Origin: Oscillospiraceae bacterium
Lineage (GTDB): Bacteria > Bacillota > Clostridia > Oscillospirales > Oscillospiraceae
Assembly (NCBI GenBank): GCA_031288675.1
Contig: JAITQY010000164.1
Location: 1 to 7,585 of the forward strand
Reading direction: 5' to 3'
DNA length: 7,585 bases
Shown here: positions 4,685 through 7,585 of the stretch, piece after piece
Position numbering within the stretch: position 1 is the stretch's first letter
How the letters are laid out: every line of letters starts with the position of its first letter
Notes under the pieces: model-generated
What the model was told of the DNA's origin: nothing
The model's database searches: none
Seen by the model: only the letters and a program-made list of their open reading frames with translations
Position numbers and translations under genes: made by a program

Positions 4685-4963
4685 CTATACATCGTTTTGC
4701 CTGTCACATTGACAGCAATTACAGCTTTTGATTGTCACGCATTCACTGCTAAGCTCTGGGTGAAAAATGGAATCAGCGCTAATATCTAATTCTTGCACAA
4801 TCCTATAAAGCAGTTCATAGCTCGGATTTTGATGCTCATTTTCAACTGCACCTAAATGGCGGATGCTTATGTTCAACGTTGCCGCCACTTGTTCGCGTGT
4901 TAAGTGCTTTGCGTTACGAGCTGATTTGATAATAAAGCCAAAACGGTCGGATCCATTTTCCAT
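4685..4963 (-). CDS. Small XRE-family regulator with cysteine-rich tail
   Basis: The protein has 92 aa, starting at ATG 4963 with GAGGCGG (4970-4976) upstream. Residues about 8-65 are an XRE helix-turn-helix: FIIKSARNAKHLTREQVAAT, ISIRHLGAVENEHQNPS, YELLYRIVQELDISADSIF. This form is common in integrative elements of gut Firmicutes, usually with a longer C-terminus. Here the tail ends early as ECVTIKSCNCCQCDRQNDV with cysteines at 75, 81, 83, 84 and 86. In this operon the cluster could bind a thiophilic metal; alternatively it is what is left after truncation of a longer tail. It lies 32 nt after the kinase stop with no promoter between, so it is probably cotranscribed with the two-component system. 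Regulator identity is firm; metal sensing is speculation. Confidence 0.85.
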   Translation of the reverse strand: MENGSDRFGFIIKSARNAKHLTREQVAATLNISIRHLGAVENEHQNPSYELLYRIVQELDISADSIFHPELSSECVTIKSCNCCQCDRQNDV

Positions 4964-4995
4964 AAGTCACCGCCTCTCATTTGAGATACAATTTT

Positions 4996-6402
4996 TCATT
5001 TCGGCAAAGTCACCGTAAAGCGGCTTCCTTGCCCGTCGCCCGACTCCGCTGTTATCGTGCCGCCGTGTGCGGTCACAATGGATTTAACAATCGCGAGGCC
5101 GATACCCGCGCCCCCTGTGGAGCGGTTACGGGATTTATCCGTGCGGTAGAACCGTTCAAAGATAAAGGGCAGGTCTTTTTGAGGAATGCCGATACCATTG
5201 TCCGCAATGACCACAATACCGCTCTGGTTGGTGTCTTTGACCGTCATGTGAATCTCACCGTTTTCGGGCGTATACTTTATGGCATTGGAGAGCAGGTTGG
5301 CAAGCACTTGATTTAATCGGTCTTTGTCGGCAGTTACATGGGTTTCCGCTCCGCTAATGGAAACGGAAAGGTTCTTTTTTGAGCTTTCCGTTTCAAAATT
5401 CCATGCAACGGTATGAACAAGCTCCAATAAATCCACATCCGCTTTTTTGAGCCGTAAATTTTCATTTTCCACCTTTGCAAGCTGTTCCAAATCCGAGATA
5501 AGCCCGGATATTCTGCCTATTTCCTCATAACAGCTTTGCAGTCGCTGCGGTGTGATTTCCCACAAGCCCTCTATCATCGCTTCCAAATGGGAAGCTACCG
5601 CCGTAAGCGGAGTACGCAGCTCATGGGCTACATCGGTTGTAAGCCGTTTGCGCAACAACTCTTGATTGTCCAAAGAAGCCGCTATGTGGTTGACCGCCTT
5701 GACAAGCTCGTCCAGTTCGCGGGTTTTGATTGTATCTTCAAAGCGGATTTTATAATTTCCTTCGGCTATCTGGTAAGCGTACTGCGCTGTTTTGATAATC
5801 GGGCGGGAAATCCTCTTAGCCAAAAATCCGCCCGCAAGCAGTGAGCAGAGCAATGCAAGCAGACCTACCGCAAATAGAACGAGGTTAAGAGAATCAAGGA
5901 AATGAAAATCACTCTCACTCAAAAAGAAAGGTCCGTAATATTGAATCTCCACCGAGCCTATTTTCTGACTGTTTTGTTTAAGGTCATATTCCTGCGTGAC
6001 AAAGCTACCGGAAAGGTCGGGGCGCTTTTTCTCCATGCGGCCTATAATATCCATCATCACTTGGGTACAGGTTTCCATATCGTGATTTTCTGCGTCCCAC
6101 ACCATATTCCCGCGTAAATCCATAAGCCGTATAATATATCCGTCAACCATTGCGGTCATTCCTACGCCGTGGATATATTCAATGTTCCATTCACCCGCCA
6201 TGCTGTTGTATTGATGGCTTAAATTTGCAGCAATATCGGCGGCGCGAGATTGCTGCTGTTCTTGGGCGTATTTTTCAAACTCCATATTGATGAATGTATT
6301 TGCCAGTATGCTGATAAGCGCAACCGTGGCGAATACAATCAAGGCAATGGTTAAAGTAAGCTGTGTTCTGAATTTACGCATTCTGTGGAATGTGCGCATC
6401 AT
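4996..6402 (-). CDS. Membrane sensor histidine kinase (HAMP, HisKA, HATPase), probably metal-responsive
   Basis: The start at 6402 (468 aa) overlaps the regulator's stop as TGATG; GGAGGGG lies at 6407-6413, and the next ATG at 6399 is equally possible. Layout: membrane segment about 15-37, extracellular sensor about 38-171, second membrane segment 172-194, HAMP about 195-247, dimerisation/phosphoacceptor H-box DVAHELRTPL with His260, N-box NLLSNAIKYTP (369-379), G1 DNGIGI (401-406), F-box FERFYR (415-420), G2 GGAGIGLAIV (430-439), ending in FTVTLPK. All catalytic motifs are intact. The sensor holds many possible soft-metal ligands between 78 and 123 (H78, M82, M85, M94, M100, H107, M109, C112, M116, M117, M123). 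With the HMA proteins upstream this suggests copper, silver or a related metal as stimulus; the ligand is inferred. It is expected to phosphorylate the adjacent OmpR-type regulator. Confidence 0.93.
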   Translation of the reverse strand: MMRTFHRMRKFRTQLTLTIALIVFATVALISILANTFINMEFEKYAQEQQQSRAADIAANLSHQYNSMAGEWNIEYIHGVGMTAMVDGYIIRLMDLRGNMVWDAENHDMETCTQVMMDIIGRMEKKRPDLSGSFVTQEYDLKQNSQKIGSVEIQYYGPFFLSESDFHFLDSLNLVLFAVGLLALLCSLLAGGFLAKRISRPIIKTAQYAYQIAEGNYKIRFEDTIKTRELDELVKAVNHIAASLDNQELLRKRLTTDVAHELRTPLTAVASHLEAMIEGLWEITPQRLQSCYEEIGRISGLISDLEQLAKVENENLRLKKADVDLLELVHTVAWNFETESSKKNLSVSISGAETHVTADKDRLNQVLANLLSNAIKYTPENGEIHMTVKDTNQSGIVVIADNGIGIPQKDLPFIFERFYRTDKSRNRSTGGAGIGLAIVKSIVTAHGGTITAESGDGQGSRFTVTLPK

Positions 6403-7103
6403 CAATCCCCTCCGAATTTATATCCTAAACCGCGTATCGTCAGCACATATACGGGGTTTTTCGTATCGTCCTCAATTTTTTGACGTAAATTCTTGATGTG
6501 GTTATCAATAACCCTGTCAAAGCTGTCAAAGTCATCATCAAAAATCAGCGTAATCAATTCCTCGCGGGTGAATACCTTGCCGGGGTATTTAACCAATGCT
6601 GAAAGTATTTTGTGTTCGCTCAGCGTTAAGCTGAGTTCCGTGCCTTTTTTGAGAACCATGTTTTTCTCAAAATCCACTACTAAATCACCATCACGCCAAG
6701 AGTTTTTAACTGTCAATGGGACTAAATCGTCCGCCGTGCGGCGCAATATCGCTTCTACATGAGCGGCAAGCACCTTTAAGCTGAACGGCTTTGTGATGTA
6801 ATCGTCCGCGCCTATGGTAAGCCCGTTCAAATGACTGATTTCCTCCGATTTTGCCGTCAGCATGATAATGGGGACACGGGATTTTTTGCGGATTACCGCA
6901 CAGACTTCTTCACCCGATATGTCGGGGAGCATGAGGTCTAACAGAACCAAAGCGATGTTGTTTTTTTCAAACACATCCAATGCTTTTCTGCCGTTTTCGG
7001 CGGTGAAAACCTTATATCCTTTACTCTCCAAAAGGGAGGTGACAACCTCTAAAATCTTTGGCTCGTCATCCACCGCCAGTATGTTTTTTAATGTTTGAGG
7101 CAT
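6402..7103 (-). CDS. OmpR/PhoB-family response regulator
   Basis: The protein has 233 aa from ATG 7103, chosen because AAGGAGGT at 7111-7118 lies 7 nt before it; a GTG at 7124 would place the SD inside the gene. The receiver domain (about 6-121) has the acidic pair D12/D13, phosphoacceptor D56 in LLDLMLP, T83 in MLTAKS and K105 in TKPF, all intact. The C-terminal winged helix (about 135-231) has the usual SLTLSEHKIL start, the recognition helix region FDRVIDNHIKNLRQKI and the wing RGLGYKF. It binds DNA, usually direct repeats upstream of target genes, here presumably the operon itself or a neighbouring transporter. Its stop overlaps the kinase start by one base, so the pair is translationally coupled. 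It lies 24 nt after the HMA gene. Confidence 0.95.
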   Translation of the reverse strand: MPQTLKNILAVDDEPKILEVVTSLLESKGYKVFTAENGRKALDVFEKNNIALVLLDLMLPDISGEEVCAVIRKKSRVPIIMLTAKSEEISHLNGLTIGADDYITKPFSLKVLAAHVEAILRRTADDLVPLTVKNSWRDGDLVVDFEKNMVLKKGTELSLTLSEHKILSALVKYPGKVFTREELITLIFDDDFDSFDRVIDNHIKNLRQKIEDDTKNPVYVLTIRGLGYKFGGD

Positions 7104-7127
7104 ACCTTCCACCTCCTTTTTCACGGA

Positions 7128-7337
7128 TTACGATACGACCTTATAGCCTGTCCCACCGATTGCGTTGATGATTTCATTCGGTGTTGTAAGAGAAGCATCG
7201 TATTCAACTGTCACTTCCTTTTTGCGCTTGCTTGCTTTGGATTTTTTTATACCCGGTAGCTTGCGCACAGCGTCGTTAATAGCAATTTCGCAATGACCGC
7301 AAACCATTCCCTCAACGCGCAATTTTATTTTATCCAT
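7128..7337 (-). CDS. Heavy-metal-associated (HMA) domain protein, CopZ-like
   Basis: The protein has 69 aa: a single stand-alone ferredoxin-like HMA fold. ATG at 7337 has GGAGGT (7343-7348) 5 nt upstream. The metal site is GMVCGHC with Cys13 and Cys16 (MxCxxC); the fold continues through INDAVRKLPGI, EVTVEYD, PNEIINAI and the final GTGYKVV. A lysine-rich loop (IKKSKASKRKKE, 30-41) gives a strongly positive face. Such proteins carry Cu(I) or a related soft metal in the cytosol and hand it to a P-type ATPase or a regulator. The longer upstream frame (to 7475) overlaps the preceding HMA gene and is not coding. It lies between another HMA gene and the response regulator in one operon. The metal cannot be fixed from the motif alone. 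Confidence 0.92.
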   Translation of the reverse strand: MDKIKLRVEGMVCGHCEIAINDAVRKLPGIKKSKASKRKKEVTVEYDASLTTPNEIINAIGGTGYKVVS

Positions 7338-7359
7338 TGTTGACCTCCGTTTTAATGTA

Positions 7360-7406
7360 AACGCCCCGAAGGGGAACCGCAGGATTGCGATTCCCCTTTG
7401 AGCGTT
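7360..7406 (-). promoter_or_regulatory. Extended intercistronic hairpin between the two HMA genes
   Basis: Three nested paired blocks: AACGC (7360-7364) with GCGTT (7402-7406); AAGGGGAA (7369-7376) with TTCCCCTT (7391-7398); CGCA (7378-7381) with TGCG (7386-7389) around GGAT. It begins in the stop codon of the upstream HMA gene and ends 11 nt before the next SD. No T-tract follows on the minus strand, so it is more likely an mRNA-stability or processing element, or a partial attenuator, than a full terminator. Confidence 0.65.
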
Positions 7407-7585
7407 AGGCGATAATATCGTAGCCCTGTTCCTCAATCTCATATTTGATTTTGTCTGCCGGGAGCGCGGGGTCATGTTCCACCGTGACGGTTTTTCCTTT
7501 TAAGTCAACCGCCACATCGGACACACCGGGGAGTGTGCCTACCGCCTCACGGATTGCTTTCACGCAATGTTCGCAGGACATTCCG
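7405..7585 (-). CDS. HMA-domain metallochaperone, CopZ-like (5' end beyond window)
   Basis: The last 59 codons are visible, ending at TAA 7405-7407. They start inside the metal motif GMSCEHC (MxCxxC) and run through AIREAVGTLPGV, VAVDLKGKTVTVEHD and KIKYEIEEQGYDI, the classic end of an HMA domain, followed at once by the stop. Only about 8-12 residues are missing if it is a free CopZ-like chaperone of about 68 aa, which is the likeliest reading. It could instead be the last domain of a larger protein. It differs clearly from the second HMA gene just downstream (GMVCGHC, lysine-rich loop), so the two are not a recent duplication. It is the most upstream operon member seen here. Confidence 0.88.
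   Translation of the reverse strand, partial: GMSCEHCVKAIREAVGTLPGVSDVAVDLKGKTVTVEHDPALPADKIKYEIEEQGYDIIA

Noticed and set aside
5536..6117. Plus-strand ORFs opposite the kinase and regulator genes
   Set aside because: They are antisense to strongly conserved two-component domains and lack SD sequences; they are open only because of codon composition.
7104..7124. Earlier GTG start for the response regulator
   Set aside because: The AAGGAGGT that serves ATG 7103 would then be inside the coding sequence, and the receiver domain begins right after 7103.

Overview
The window looks like a chromosomal segment of an anaerobic, probably spore-forming clostridial Firmicute. The grounds are strong AGGAGG-type ribosome binding sites, a three-repeat SLH surface protein, a BclB-like exosporium collagen protein, near-consensus SigA promoters with 17-nt spacers, and an XRE-cupin regulator of a type common in Clostridia. 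No species can be named from the sequence alone.

Left part (1-1586), minus strand: the 5' portion of an XRE-cupin regulator gene that runs off the window edge, then an SLH-domain surface protein whose promoter lies so close to its ATG that the mRNA appears leaderless. Centre (1587-3339): a plus-strand collagen-like, BclB-type spore-surface protein bracketed by two noncoding blocks made of degenerate 7-nt units. The two blocks share long near-identical segments in the same order. A near-consensus promoter at the right edge points leftward, antisense to the collagen-like gene.

Right-centre (3421-4160): a tRNA-Ala(GGC) with a consensus promoter, then two small cysteine-rich zinc-type proteins. 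The first has no normal start codon in frame. Next comes a promoter feeding an ORF of only 11 codons, which may be the stump of an interrupted gene. From about 4160 to 4560 is a minus-strand remnant that resembles the N-terminus of a mobile-element sigma-like protein, preceded by a perfect 12-bp inverted repeat.

Right part (4524-7585), minus strand, reads as one operon transcribed leftward: a CopZ-like HMA protein (cut by the window edge), an intercistronic hairpin, a second HMA protein, an OmpR-type response regulator, a sensor histidine kinase, a small XRE regulator with a cysteine-rich tail, a 28-codon ORF with a strong SD, and a terminator-like hairpin. The likely theme is sensing and handling of a soft metal, probably copper. 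The transporter itself (for example a P-type ATPase) is not in the window; it would be expected just beyond position 7585. The operon and the degenerate fragment beside it look like acquired accessory DNA.
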